Below are positions 34,411 to 43,581 of a stretch of 64,000 nucleotides of DNA, one piece after another. Both the position numbers and the translations under genes were made by a program. The DNA is taken from NCBI GenBank assembly GCA_029983755.1, contig JASBYX010000001.1:100539-164538 (forward strand), in the 5' to 3' direction. Position 1 is the stretch's first letter. Each line of letters opens with the position of its first letter. The notes under the pieces were generated by a model that was given only the letters and a program-made list of their open reading frames with translations, was not told where the DNA came from and searched no databases. This stretch comes from Anaerovoracaceae bacterium (GTDB lineage: Bacteria; Bacillota; Clostridia; Peptostreptococcales; Anaerovoracaceae).

Positions 34411-35901
34411 CTACTTACCTTCTGAAGAATTCTCCGAGGCCAGTTCCTTAAGTTTGTCAACAATGGAGTTTACAGTAGCCACATCAGAGATATAGGTTTC
34501 AAAGCCTGCGTCCTTTGCCAATTCCTCCGTTTGTCTTCCGATGCAAATGGCCTTCATCCCTTTAAGGAAGCCCTCACTCTGAGTCTTTAAGAGTCCGGTA
34601 ACACAGGATTTGCTCGTAAATGTGATCCAGTCAATATCATCGCTTTCCAAAGGCTCATGGGAAATATATTCCGTTCTATAAACTGGGTAATCACAGTATT
34701 TGACACCAGCTTCCTCAAGAGCCTCTACGGTTTCCCGGCTTCCCATCTCTGCCCTCAGTAGCAAAACACTTTTACTTTCTGAGATAACGCCATTTTTCAC
34801 CATTTCCTTCACCATGGTCTCTCCATCAAAGGTGGACGGCACAAAGTCAGCAACTATCCCATAGCTAGCCATAGCTTTGGCAGTTTGAGAACCCACAGCC
34901 GCAACTATTTTGTTGGCAAAAACTCTGCTGTCCATGCCCTTTTCCATCAGGTCATCGAAAAAAGACTGAACCCCTGCGCTGCTGGTAAATGCAATGACAT
35001 CGTGCTCCCGGATTGGGGGATTTATAGGCCTTATTGGCTCCGTTTTGATTACAGGGTACAAAACAGGATTACCCCCTGCCTCTTTGATGGCCTCAGCAAG
35101 CTTTGAAGCCTTAGCCTGCGGCTGGGTGACGAGAATGTTTTGATTCTTTAGTGGCAGCTTTGAGAACCAGTCAAAATCATTGCTGAGTTTTGCAACCCTC
35201 CCTACGATAATCAGGGCCGGTGACTTTATATCTTTGGATTTTACATCCCTCTCCAAATTTTCAAGTGTAGATATTACTTTTCTTTGATTGCTTCTCGTTC
35301 CGTTTTCCACGATTCCACAGGGCATATTCGGATCCATGCCGGCATCAAGCAGTCCATTCGCAATATATTGAATCTTGCCAACCGACATCATGAAAATCAA
35401 AGTCCCATCCAGCTCCTTGAGGGCGCCAAAGTTAATATTAGGCTGAGTTCCTCTCTTACCTTGTCCTGTTATCATGTGTACAGAGGAGCAATAATCCCTG
35501 TGAGTTACTGGAATTCCCCCGTAAGTTGCTGCTCCGATGGAGGAAGTTATCCCCGGTATCACTCGAAATTTCACCGAGTTTTCAACGAGGAGTTCAAGTT
35601 CTTCACCTCCGCGGCCGAACAAAAACGGATCCCCACCCTTAAGTCTGACAACTTTCCTGCCTTCCTTGGCTTCTTCCACCAAAATCTCGCTGATTCTTTC
35701 CTGAGGAACCGGGTGGTCTCCCACATTTTTCCCCACATTTATCAGCTTAGCTTCCTTTGGGATAAGATCCATTATCTCCTTGCTGACAAGCCTATCGTAA
35801 ACCACAACTTCAGCGGATTCTATGGCCTTAAGAGCAGCCAGAGTCAAAAGTTCCTTGTCCCCGGGTCCTGCTCCAACTAAAATTACTTCTCCTCTATTCA
35901 T
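34411..35901 (-). CDS. cobA-hemD: Fused uroporphyrinogen-III C-methyltransferase / uroporphyrinogen-III synthase (CobA-HemD)
   Basis: The 496-residue fusion has a SUMT part (about 1-245; ILVGAGPGDKELLTL, RLKGGDPFLFGRGGEE, VVPGITSS-type VIPGITSSIGAATYGGI) and a HemD part (about 250-490; AFTSSAGVQSFFDDL, VGSQTAKAMASYG, ITFTSKSCVTGLL). It closes hydroxymethylbilane to uroporphyrinogen III and methylates C2 and C7 to precorrin-2, steering the precursor to corrins and siroheme. The fusion is common in Clostridia. It follows hemC by 2 bp. Confidence 0.95.
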   Translation of the reverse strand: MNRGEVILVGAGPGDKELLTLAALKAIESAEVVVYDRLVSKEIMDLIPKEAKLINVGKNVGDHPVPQERISEILVEEAKEGRKVVRLKGGDPFLFGRGGEELELLVENSVKFRVIPGITSSIGAATYGGIPVTHRDYCSSVHMITGQGKRGTQPNINFGALKELDGTLIFMMSVGKIQYIANGLLDAGMDPNMPCGIVENGTRSNQRKVISTLENLERDVKSKDIKSPALIIVGRVAKLSNDFDWFSKLPLKNQNILVTQPQAKASKLAEAIKEAGGNPVLYPVIKTEPIRPINPPIREHDVIAFTSSAGVQSFFDDLMEKGMDSRVFANKIVAAVGSQTAKAMASYGIVADFVPSTFDGETMVKEMVKNGVISESKSVLLLRAEMGSRETVEALEEAGVKYCDYPVYRTEYISHEPLESDDIDWITFTSKSCVTGLLKTQSEGFLKGMKAICIGRQTEELAKDAGFETYISDVATVNSIVDKLKELASENSSEGK

Positions 35902-35903
35902 TC

Positions 35904-36806
35904 TTAATTTCCATCTACTTTCTCGTCTAAATCTTCCAGTTTTTTCTTCATGTTATAGGCAAGCTGTCTTCCCAAGGCAACCCCGTCTCTGAGTGGGCCT
36001 ATAACCGTCTTTGTCAGCTCCCTTTCGTTCTCGTCAACATAATATCCCGTAAGACTTATTTGATCTCCCTTGATTTCTCCGTAGGCTGCAACAGGTGAAC
36101 TGCATCCTCCGTCAAGTGCCGCAACAAAAGACCTTTCTGCCATGGCGACTGCTCGGCTCTCCGGGTCGTCAAAGTCTTTGAGAATGCTCTCGTCAAAGTC
36201 AGTCCTTCCCTGAACTGCAAGTATGCCCTGACAGGCAGCCGGAACCATTTCTTCTGTGGAGAAAATTCTTGACACTCTGTGTTCAAGACCCAATCTCTTA
36301 ATCCCTGCGTAGGCTAAAACTATAGCCGAAAACTCTCCTTCGTCGAGTTTTCTAAGTCTTGTCTGTAGATTTCCCCTGATGGGTTTTATCTCCATTCCCG
36401 GATAAAGTTTCTTTAGATGAAGCTGCCTCCTCCTTGAGGAGCTACCTATGGGTTTGTCCGGGTCTATTTCACTTACTCCCTCAGGGAGAACCAAAACATC
36501 TCTGGGATCCTCTCTCTTTGAAAATGCCAGAAGGGGAAGTTCACTACTCACTTCCATTGGCATATCCTTGAGGCTGTGAACCGTAATGTCTGCCCTTCCA
36601 TCCATAAGGGCTTTGTCAAGCTCCTTTACGAACAAACCTTTACCACCGATTTTGTCAAGAGTTTTGTCCAAAATCTTATCTCCGGTGGTTTTCATTGTGA
36701 TTAGGTCAAACTCAACATGCGGATTGTGCTCCCTAAGGGAGTCTATAACCATCTCAGACTGGATAACTGCCAACTTACTGTCTCTGCTGCCAACTACAAC
36801 TTTCAT
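35904..36806 (-). CDS. hemC: Hydroxymethylbilane synthase (porphobilinogen deaminase) HemC
   Basis: HemC links four porphobilinogen units into hydroxymethylbilane. It starts KVVVGSRDSKLAVIQSEMV, has ITVHSLKDMPME, GSSSRRRQLHLKKLYP, and AALDGGCSSPVAAYG with the Cys that holds the dipyrromethane cofactor. The 300-residue length is normal. Confidence 0.97.
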   Translation of the reverse strand: MKVVVGSRDSKLAVIQSEMVIDSLREHNPHVEFDLITMKTTGDKILDKTLDKIGGKGLFVKELDKALMDGRADITVHSLKDMPMEVSSELPLLAFSKREDPRDVLVLPEGVSEIDPDKPIGSSSRRRQLHLKKLYPGMEIKPIRGNLQTRLRKLDEGEFSAIVLAYAGIKRLGLEHRVSRIFSTEEMVPAACQGILAVQGRTDFDESILKDFDDPESRAVAMAERSFVAALDGGCSSPVAAYGEIKGDQISLTGYYVDENERELTKTVIGPLRDGVALGRQLAYNMKKKLEDLDEKVDGN

Positions 36807-36828
36807 AGCTAAATCCTCTTAAATATAA

Positions 36829-37335
36829 TTATTCCTGTGCATCATCTTCATTTTCAGGCTGAAGCCTTCCAAGGCACTCACCTATAGAATCGGCTATTGC
36901 CTTGGTTTTGTGGTGATCATTACCGTCACCTGCTATTCCAACAACCACTTCCTGACATGTTCTAATAGCCGGAAAGAAAAAATCGCACTCTTCCTTCGCA
37001 TCGGCAATTGAGTGGTATACCCCGGCTCCCATGCAACAACTTCCTATGGCCTTGTTAAGTTCTCTGCTCGATGTTGCTGCCACAACGAGAAAAACATCTT
37101 CAGAAATCTTTTCAAAATCCCTTTTAGTAATTTCTCGCCTATTGAAATCAACTAGCCCTTCTCTCACCCAAACGGAGAGCTGTTCAGTAGGTGTTCTTCC
37201 GATAACTTCCACCTGAAAATTAAACTTTATTAAAGTGCCTATTCGCCTTGTTGCGATTTTACCTGCACCAAAAACCAAGGCTTTCTTTCCTCGGCTATCC
37301 ACAAATAGAGGAAAAAAATCATGCTTTGTACTCAT
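36829..37335 (-). CDS. Precorrin-2 dehydrogenase (CysG N-domain / SirC type)
   Basis: The 168-residue protein is an NAD-dependent dehydrogenase that oxidises precorrin-2 to sirohydrochlorin, the substrate of CbiX. It starts HDFFPLFVDSRGKKALVFGA and continues GKIATRRI (nucleotide fold), then LVVAATSSRELNKAI and EECDFFFPAI. It lacks the C-terminal chelatase or methylase parts of CysG and Met8, so it is the short single-function form. It overlaps cbiJ by 17 bp. Confidence 0.9.
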   Translation of the reverse strand: MSTKHDFFPLFVDSRGKKALVFGAGKIATRRIGTLIKFNFQVEVIGRTPTEQLSVWVREGLVDFNRREITKRDFEKISEDVFLVVAATSSRELNKAIGSCCMGAGVYHSIADAKEECDFFFPAIRTCQEVVVGIAGDGNDHHKTKAIADSIGECLGRLQPENEDDAQE

Positions 37336-38083
37336 GGAGAATCCTCTCTTTCACCTGCTCAAGACTGAGTCCGGTCTCTTCAGTAGGTCTCTTGATTATT
37401 ATGACCTCATATCCCAGTTCTGCCAGGGAGGCCTTATCCTGAAATCCTCCCATAGTTCCCGTATCCTTAGTTACAAGAACCCTGCAGCCGTATTGATTCA
37501 TTGTAGCAATGTTCATTTCCTTGGTGAATGGACCCTGCATAGCGATTATATTTTTCTTCTCAATCCCCGCATCAAAGCACAGATTCAGAGAATCTATGGT
37601 TGGTAGAACCCTAGCCATCAGTCTTTTGTCCTTATCTTTCACTCTCGAAAACTTTCCTATCTCCTTAGATCCTGTAGTCAATAAAACTTTATCGTCAAAT
37701 GAATTCAAGAGATCTGCTGCAACTTCAATGTTTTCTACGAACTGCAGCCCCGGAACATGGGAATCGCTTGGCTCACGGTAGAACCTCACGTAGGGGATAT
37801 CATCCCCACAGGCCATTCTGATATTTTCAGTAACCTTGGTGGCGTAAGGATGTGTGGCATCTACCACTAGGTCAAATCCTTCTTCCCTGAACAAAACACT
37901 CATTTCCTCAGGGGTAAGTCTACCCTCGTGAACGTGAATATCTTTAAGGTCTTTCATCATTTCTCCCCCGTATTCCGTGGCGACAAAAAACACAAAATCC
38001 CTTTCTATTCCGTTCTCTTTCACCCAGCTTGCCAGCTGCCTACCCTCTCCGGTTCCGGAAAATACAGCTATCTTTTTAGACAT
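37319..38083 (-). CDS. cbiJ: Cobalt-precorrin-6A reductase CbiJ
   Basis: CbiJ reduces a double bond of cobalt-precorrin-6A with NADH or NADPH. IAVFSGTGEGRQLASWV is the nucleotide-binding start, DLVVDATHPYATKVTENI is the family motif, and VLLTTGSKEIGKFS and AMQGPFTKEMN follow. The 254-residue length is normal. It overlaps both neighbours by a few bases. Confidence 0.95.
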   Translation of the reverse strand: MSKKIAVFSGTGEGRQLASWVKENGIERDFVFFVATEYGGEMMKDLKDIHVHEGRLTPEEMSVLFREEGFDLVVDATHPYATKVTENIRMACGDDIPYVRFYREPSDSHVPGLQFVENIEVAADLLNSFDDKVLLTTGSKEIGKFSRVKDKDKRLMARVLPTIDSLNLCFDAGIEKKNIIAMQGPFTKEMNIATMNQYGCRVLVTKDTGTMGGFQDKASLAELGYEVIIIKRPTEETGLSLEQVKERILHEYKA

Positions 38084-38807
38084 TCTTGTATCCCCTTGGA
38101 GTTACCATCTTTCCGTTGATTATCTCTGTGGTACTGTTTCCCACAAAGGCTGTTGTAAACATGTCTATGTCGTCGTTTTCCATAAGATCCTTCATGGTGC
38201 ACACCACCACCTTCTCTCCATCTCTTCCGATGTTTTTTACATAGCCAGCGGGAGTATCCATGGATTTGAATTCAGACATTATCTTCACTGCCTTGTCAAT
38301 ATAGTCGTGTCTCTTCTTGCTCTTTGGATTATATAGAACCACGGACATATCCGCCTCGGCAGACAGCCTAAGCCTTTTTTCAATGAGATCCCACGGGGTG
38401 AGCAAATCACTTAATGAAATAATTGCAAAGTCGTGAATTAGTGGTGCCCCAAGTAGAGCTGCTCCACTGCAGGCTGCAGTAATTCCCGGAACGATTTCTA
38501 TCTCAACCTCCGGATGATTTTCTGCCACCTGAAGCATTATCCCGGCCATCCCGTACACCCCTGCATCACCGCTGCATACGAAGGCCACTGTTTTGTTGTC
38601 AAGAGCTGCCTCTAGGGCTAAATTGCACCTGTCCACTTCTTTTTTCATTGGGGTTGAAAGTACTTCCTTGCCAGAAGTCAGATCCTTAACCAGATCCACA
38701 TAAACGGTATAACCCACAACTACTTGGCTGTTTTCGATGGCCGCCTTGGCTTGTGGTGTCATGAATTCCTGACCACCGGGACCGATTCCTACAACATATA
38801 TTTTCAT
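38076..38807 (-). CDS. cbiH: Cobalt-factor III / precorrin-3B C17-methyltransferase CbiH
   Basis: CbiH methylates C17 and contracts the ring. The tetrapyrrole methylase fold is seen in VVGIGPGGQEFMTPQAKAAI, VCSGDAGVYGMAGIML, VPGITAACSGAALLGAP and VLYNPKSKKRHDYI, the last typical of CbiH/CobJ. The 243 residues are the simple form without a ferredoxin-like tail. Confidence 0.95.
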   Translation of the reverse strand: MKIYVVGIGPGGQEFMTPQAKAAIENSQVVVGYTVYVDLVKDLTSGKEVLSTPMKKEVDRCNLALEAALDNKTVAFVCSGDAGVYGMAGIMLQVAENHPEVEIEIVPGITAACSGAALLGAPLIHDFAIISLSDLLTPWDLIEKRLRLSAEADMSVVLYNPKSKKRHDYIDKAVKIMSEFKSMDTPAGYVKNIGRDGEKVVVCTMKDLMENDDIDMFTTAFVGNSTTEIINGKMVTPRGYKNV

Positions 38808-39818
38808 CTATTTTCCTCCCATAGTGGTCTTAAAATCGTACCACCTGTAGAACTCTTCTTCGAACTCTCTTAAAATTTCGTTAATTTCCATCATCTGCTC
38901 ATCTTTGGATTCTTCAACTTCGTCCTTGCTTATCATGTCAAGATCGTAGTATTCTATTGAGCTTCCCCTGTCAGGATCATCGGTTATCTTAGGATCTATA
39001 TCCCTTGGAACAGCTAGGTCTATGAAGACCTTAGGCCAAACCTCCACCTCTTTCATCTCTTGATGATTCAGAGTATAATGGGGACTCATTGTTGCACTTA
39101 TTACTGCATCGAACTCCTTTAGAACATCGTACCTTTCGCTGTAGGGTACTGTGTCAACTTTTCTGGGCACACTTATTGCCCCTGTTTTGAACTGTCTTAG
39201 GGTCATGGTTGCCTGAAAATCCTTCCAGACGAGGTTTTCTCCCACAAGTCTTCCTATCATTCCATTGCCTATTATGAGAACCTTTTCTATATCGTCTCGC
39301 TCGCTGAGTATGGACACCGCTTTCAGAGCTGTTGAATTGTCACTGATTTTGAAATCGATATGTGTTTTTACTTTTTTTCCTGCGCTTACTGCATTTCTGA
39401 ACAAAACATTGAGAATAGAGTCAGTTGTCTTCTCTTCTTTTGCTACTCTAGCTGCATCTCTAACCTGGCTGATTATCTGAGCATCTCCCCATATTTGAGA
39501 CTCCGTGCCTGCAGAAACCATCATGAGATGTCTGATGGCATCGTGTCCCACAAGGGTCTTCTTCACCCTAGACATTTCTACAGGATTCTGTCCTTTGATC
39601 TCGCATATTATTTCAAATGGATCCAAGTAGGTTTCTTCTTGTAGGGATAAGTATAGCTCTGTTCTATTACATGTACCTATCAGGACACCCCCAAGTATTT
39701 TGTTGTCTTGTCTAATCCTGTCATAGAGCCTACAGACCTCGCTTGAAGTGAAGGTGAAAAGTTCCCTTTCGTCAATATTAGCTGCTCTATGATCGATATA
39801 ACTCATTATTATATTCAA
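38808..39818 (-). CDS. hemA: Glutamyl-tRNA reductase HemA, short form
   Basis: HemA reduces glutamyl-tRNA to glutamate-1-semialdehyde. The catalytic Cys is in GTCNRTELYLSL near residue 50; GTESQIWGDAQIISQVRDA is the family motif and VLIIGNGMIGRLVG binds NADPH. The start is a TTG (39818) that overlaps the cbiG stop (TTGA); MNIIMSYIDHR then matches the usual family start and GGAAG lies 8 bases upstream. At 336 residues it lacks most of the C-terminal dimerisation domain of the usual enzyme of over 400 residues. Confidence 0.93.
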   Translation of the reverse strand: MNIIMSYIDHRAANIDERELFTFTSSEVCRLYDRIRQDNKILGGVLIGTCNRTELYLSLQEETYLDPFEIICEIKGQNPVEMSRVKKTLVGHDAIRHLMMVSAGTESQIWGDAQIISQVRDAARVAKEEKTTDSILNVLFRNAVSAGKKVKTHIDFKISDNSTALKAVSILSERDDIEKVLIIGNGMIGRLVGENLVWKDFQATMTLRQFKTGAISVPRKVDTVPYSERYDVLKEFDAVISATMSPHYTLNHQEMKEVEVWPKVFIDLAVPRDIDPKITDDPDRGSSIEYYDLDMISKDEVEESKDEQMMEINEILREFEEEFYRWYDFKTTMGGK

Positions 39819-40909
39819 AAACTACACTTCCAATCTTTCTTTGCCAAGGCAAATGTCATACCTTCATGACTTTCCTTTGGTGAAATTATACTTCCTTCTT
39901 TTGCCAGCCACATTGCTGATCTTTCGCATACGTTGTCAACTCCTGTGACAGATTTTACAAACTCAGATCCACTAAAACTGCCGGGGACTGCGTTGAGTTC
40001 TTCCTTTGTTGCCGTTTCAAATGGAATCTTATACTTTTCAGAAAATGCCAAGATGCACTCTTCATCATTTTTCAAGTCTATGGAGCCGATCTTAGCTATG
40101 GATTTGAGCGGAATATTTAAATCAGCAAGCCTTGAAAGAATAAATTCTTCAAAGGCCCATACATCGGTATTTTTGCGGCACCCCACTCCTAAATAGATTA
40201 TCTTGGGTATAGCATTTAAGGTAACTTCAAATGGAGAAAGTTCAACATTTAATGAAACTGCCACACCAACCTTCAAAGGGCTGTCGGCAATGTCATCTGC
40301 AAAGATCAATTGTCTGTCTGCCGATTTAAAGTATTCCTCATAATTATCTTTCCCACTGCTTTCTATGAGGGTGAGTTCTTCAGGGATTTTCCCTTCAATC
40401 TGAAAATCAGAGTAGAATCCGACTTTCTCTCCTTTGAGTATGGCGGAGGATATATACCTTATCTTTGATATATCAGAAATTGCGCATCCTGCTCTCTTAG
40501 TCCACAAGTCGATGGCAAATTTATCGTTAATATCTGTAGCCGTTGTGATTACCGGAATTGCTCCAATTCCTCGGGAAATGATTTGGGAAAGCTCATTGGC
40601 TCCTCCTAGATGACCCGAAACAAGGGGGATTACATACCTTCCGATCTCATCTATTGCAAGTACCGCAGGATCCACATCCTTTGATTTAATCAGTGGTGCG
40701 ATGTACCGTACAGCAATCCCTGTGGCTCCTACGAAGACAAAGCCTTCGAAAGAAGAAAACTCCCTCTCTATGTAAGCTCTTTTGTTGACATCTTCAGGGG
40801 GAAACTCTGCTGAAAATCCCAGTTTTTGATTTCCATCAAAATATGATTTAAGTTCCCGAGCGATAGCGTGCCCCTTTGCTGTAAAAGAGATTATGCAAAG
40901 TTTATGCAT
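39815..40909 (-). CDS. cbiG: Cobalt-precorrin-5A hydrolase CbiG
   Basis: CbiG opens the delta-lactone and releases acetaldehyde in the anaerobic pathway. FVFVGATGIAVRYIAPLI, DEIGRYVIPLVSGHLGGAN and PVITTATDINDKFAID are strong family motifs; the C-terminal domain has IYLGVGCRKNTD. The 364-residue length is normal. CbiG exists only in the anaerobic route. Its ATG overlaps the cbiF stop by one base (TAATG). Confidence 0.96.
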   Translation of the reverse strand: MHKLCIISFTAKGHAIARELKSYFDGNQKLGFSAEFPPEDVNKRAYIEREFSSFEGFVFVGATGIAVRYIAPLIKSKDVDPAVLAIDEIGRYVIPLVSGHLGGANELSQIISRGIGAIPVITTATDINDKFAIDLWTKRAGCAISDISKIRYISSAILKGEKVGFYSDFQIEGKIPEELTLIESSGKDNYEEYFKSADRQLIFADDIADSPLKVGVAVSLNVELSPFEVTLNAIPKIIYLGVGCRKNTDVWAFEEFILSRLADLNIPLKSIAKIGSIDLKNDEECILAFSEKYKIPFETATKEELNAVPGSFSGSEFVKSVTGVDNVCERSAMWLAKEGSIISPKESHEGMTFALAKKDWKCSF

Positions 40910-41742
40910 TATTTCACTTCCTTAATAGAAGCCTCGGCAGATGAATCCATTGCTACTTTGTCATCAGACTTTTCCTCATTCAGGGAATCATCGCTGGCCT
41001 CTCTGAAAAGATGAGTAAATCCAGGATGGTATAGCATTGATCTGTCGTACTCATTTCCAAGGAAGTTTCCAACACATATGAGGGCCATTTTGTTGATACC
41101 TTCCTTTGCTGCCTCCTCCGGAAACTTTTCGACTGTTGTTCTTATAACTTTCTGGTCAGGCCAGGTTGCTCTGTAAACGATGGCTGCCGGTGTATCAGGG
41201 GAATATCCTCCTGCCATGAGCCTCTTTGAAAGTTCACCTAACATGGTGGAAGTTAGAAATACAATCATTGTGGCTTGATGGGAAGCTAAAAGTTCTATCT
41301 CTTCTTTTGGGGGCACAGGTGTTCTCCCGGCCATTCTTGTGAGAATTACAGTCTGGCTTACATTGGGCAGGGTATATTCAGTCTTCAGTGCCGAAGCAGC
41401 ACCGATGAAGGAGCTTACGCCTGGAACATACTCGTAGTCCATTCCCTTGCTATCAAGGATATCCATCTGCTCTCTGATTGCCCCATAGATGCATGGATCT
41501 CCAGTATGCAGACGAACTATTATTTTCTCAGGCCCATCGTCTTCTTCCATTACACTGATAACCTCTTCAAGGGTCATCTTTGCACTGTTGTGGATCTGAC
41601 ACCCTTTCTTAGCGTAGTCCAAGAGTGCCGGGTTAACAAGGGAACCGGCATAGATTATGGTGTCAGCTTTTTTCAATAGCTCCGCCCCTCTAACTGTAAT
41701 TAGATCGTCTGCTCCGGGGCCTGCACCTACAATATATATCAT
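40909..41742 (-). CDS. cbiF: Cobalt-precorrin-4 C11-methyltransferase CbiF
   Basis: CbiF methylates C11. It starts MIYIVGAGPGADDLITVRGA, has IIVRLHTGDPCIYGAIREQM, YVPGVSSFIGAASALKTEYT and AIVYRATWPDQKVIR, all typical of CbiF/CobM. The last 30 or so residues are an acidic, Ser- and Lys-rich tail not needed for the fold. It adjoins cbiL without a gap. Confidence 0.96.
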   Translation of the reverse strand: MIYIVGAGPGADDLITVRGAELLKKADTIIYAGSLVNPALLDYAKKGCQIHNSAKMTLEEVISVMEEDDGPEKIIVRLHTGDPCIYGAIREQMDILDSKGMDYEYVPGVSSFIGAASALKTEYTLPNVSQTVILTRMAGRTPVPPKEEIELLASHQATMIVFLTSTMLGELSKRLMAGGYSPDTPAAIVYRATWPDQKVIRTTVEKFPEEAAKEGINKMALICVGNFLGNEYDRSMLYHPGFTHLFREASDDSLNEEKSDDKVAMDSSAEASIKEVK

Positions 41743-42462
41743 CTATTTCTCCTGCCTTTCTTTTGAATGTAATACTACCAGTGAGAAGTATGAGCTAGGC
41801 TCCTTGAGCTCGTTCATATCTTTGTATATTTTCTCACCCTCCATGGTTGCTTTTTCCACCATCATGGCACCATCCTTTGCAAGTCTATCCTTCACATCCA
41901 TTATGGTCTTCCCGGACTTCATGAGAACTTTGGTGCCCTTGTATTTTTCTATCTCGTCGAGATCTGTGAATGTTGCAGGGATTATGTGAAGCATTTCTTC
42001 ACGCTCACAAAGGCTCACATTGAGCCTTGCCGCTGCAGCACAAAACGAGGTAATTCCCGGAACTATCTCCGTAGGATAACCTCTCTTATCTAAAATCCTG
42101 TGTACATACATAACAGTACTGTAAACCGTCGGATCCCCCAGAGTCAGAAAGGCAACATCCTTGCCTTGATCCAAGAGATTCCCAACTATGTCAGCAGACT
42201 CCCTGTGAAACTCTTCTATCTTCTCCCAGTTGTCTGTAGCCATCTTCTTTGACATGGGCATGTGGCACGAAACCACTTCCTTGTCCTTTACATATTCTGC
42301 CGCAATTCTCATTGCGGTGGTATTCTTACTCTCTGTGGTTGGAACCACAATCACATCTGCATTTTTAATCGTTTTAACCGCTTTCAAGGTCATGAGCTCA
42401 GGATCTCCGGGTCCCACTCCAACTGCGTAAAACCTGCCTTTTTCCACTAAATTTTCCTCCAT
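41743..42462 (-). CDS. cbiL: Cobalt-factor II C20-methyltransferase CbiL
   Basis: CbiL methylates C20 of cobalt-sirohydrochlorin, the first committed methylation of the corrin branch. FYAVGVGPGDPELMTLKAV, AFLTLGDPTVYSTVMYVHRI and IVPGITSFCAAAARLNVSLC are family motifs. The 239-residue length is normal. The ATG overlaps the 3' end of cbiD by 16 bp. Confidence 0.96.
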   Translation of the reverse strand: MEENLVEKGRFYAVGVGPGDPELMTLKAVKTIKNADVIVVPTTESKNTTAMRIAAEYVKDKEVVSCHMPMSKKMATDNWEKIEEFHRESADIVGNLLDQGKDVAFLTLGDPTVYSTVMYVHRILDKRGYPTEIVPGITSFCAAAARLNVSLCEREEMLHIIPATFTDLDEIEKYKGTKVLMKSGKTIMDVKDRLAKDGAMMVEKATMEGEKIYKDMNELKEPSSYFSLVVLHSKERQEK

Positions 42463-43577
42463 TTCCTCTGCAACATATCCCTTGCTCCGGGACTTTCCAT
42501 GACATGGGTCTTGTCAGTGGTGAACATTATAAATTCAATATCGGTTTTACCTTTAAGCCTAAAATCCAGATGGTACTTCACTCTTTCTGCCAGTTTTATC
42601 TTTAATTTTTCATAATATGGCTCATTTCTTACAATGTCCATTGCTTGATCTGTCGTCACACAGTCAAGAATTCTTTCCACTGTGCCGGAGCTGCCTCCAA
42701 GTAGGGCAACGTAGGCACTTATTATCTCCATTCTGCAATCTCCGTAGGATGAATGGGTATTCATAATTCCCCCTGCAACCTTAATAAGTTTTCCTGTATG
42801 TCCTACGAGAAGGACATTCTTGAAACCTTTGTAGCTAATGTAGTCTAAGGCCTCTCCTAGAAAATTGCTGATTTTAACCGCGTCATTAATATCTATACCC
42901 AAATTGTTTTTGCAATAATCTTGTCCGTAGTTTCCGGGTGCGATTATCACACTGTCAGGATTGTCAGAAAACTTTCTGTCAAGCTCTACCTTAATTGTAT
43001 CCACTAAAGCCTTCTCGCTCATAGGCCACACGATCCCGGTTGTGCCGAGAATGGAAATACCCCCTATAACTCCAAGGCGTGGGTTATAGGTCTGTTTCGC
43101 CAGTTTCTCTCCTTCCGGCACGCTAATTTCAACACTGAATCCGCCGCCATAATCAAGTTCCTTGGACAGGGCTTCAAGGTTCTCTTTAATCATCTTTCTC
43201 GGTACAGGGTTTATGGCATATTCCCCTTTAGGGCATCTCATGCCATCAGTGGTCACAATTCCTACACCGGTTCCCCCTGTGATTTCTATCCCCTCGTTTC
43301 GAAGACTGACCTTTGCATGGATTTCAGCTCCATGGGTAATATCAGGGTCATCTCCACCATCCTTTAAAACCACACAGGTACAGGAATCCTCCAAAACCCG
43401 ATATCCGGCTATCTCCAAAATAGCTTCCTCACCTTGGGGTAATGTGACTTTAGCTTCTGTGACTCTTTCCCCCGTAAGAAGCATTCTCCCTGCAGCAACG
43501 CTGGCGACAGTTGCAGTTGTACCGGTGGTGTAACCCATTCTGAGCTTCTCACCCTTTTGGACTATATATCTATCCAT
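42447..43577 (-). CDS. cbiD: Cobalt-precorrin-5B C1-methyltransferase CbiD
   Basis: CbiD methylates C1 in the anaerobic pathway. The start DRYIVQKGEKLRMGYTTGTT is typical, and DGGDDPDITHGAEI, GGTGVGIVTTDGM, AINPVPRKMI and VLLVGHTGKLIKVAGG follow. I chose the ATG at 43577; a GTG at 43595 inside the miaB end is possible. It is the first corrin gene and begins 4 bp after the miaB stop, leaving no room for a promoter or riboswitch of its own. Confidence 0.95.
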   Translation of the reverse strand: MDRYIVQKGEKLRMGYTTGTTATVASVAAGRMLLTGERVTEAKVTLPQGEEAILEIAGYRVLEDSCTCVVLKDGGDDPDITHGAEIHAKVSLRNEGIEITGGTGVGIVTTDGMRCPKGEYAINPVPRKMIKENLEALSKELDYGGGFSVEISVPEGEKLAKQTYNPRLGVIGGISILGTTGIVWPMSEKALVDTIKVELDRKFSDNPDSVIIAPGNYGQDYCKNNLGIDINDAVKISNFLGEALDYISYKGFKNVLLVGHTGKLIKVAGGIMNTHSSYGDCRMEIISAYVALLGGSSGTVERILDCVTTDQAMDIVRNEPYYEKLKIKLAERVKYHLDFRLKGKTDIEFIMFTTDKTHVMESPGARDMLQRKWRKI

Positions 43578-43581
43578 ACGA

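Noticed and set aside
35284..35880. Open frame of 198 codons on the plus strand
   Set aside because: It is antisense to the CobA part of the cobA-hemD fusion; no ribosome site or family likeness.
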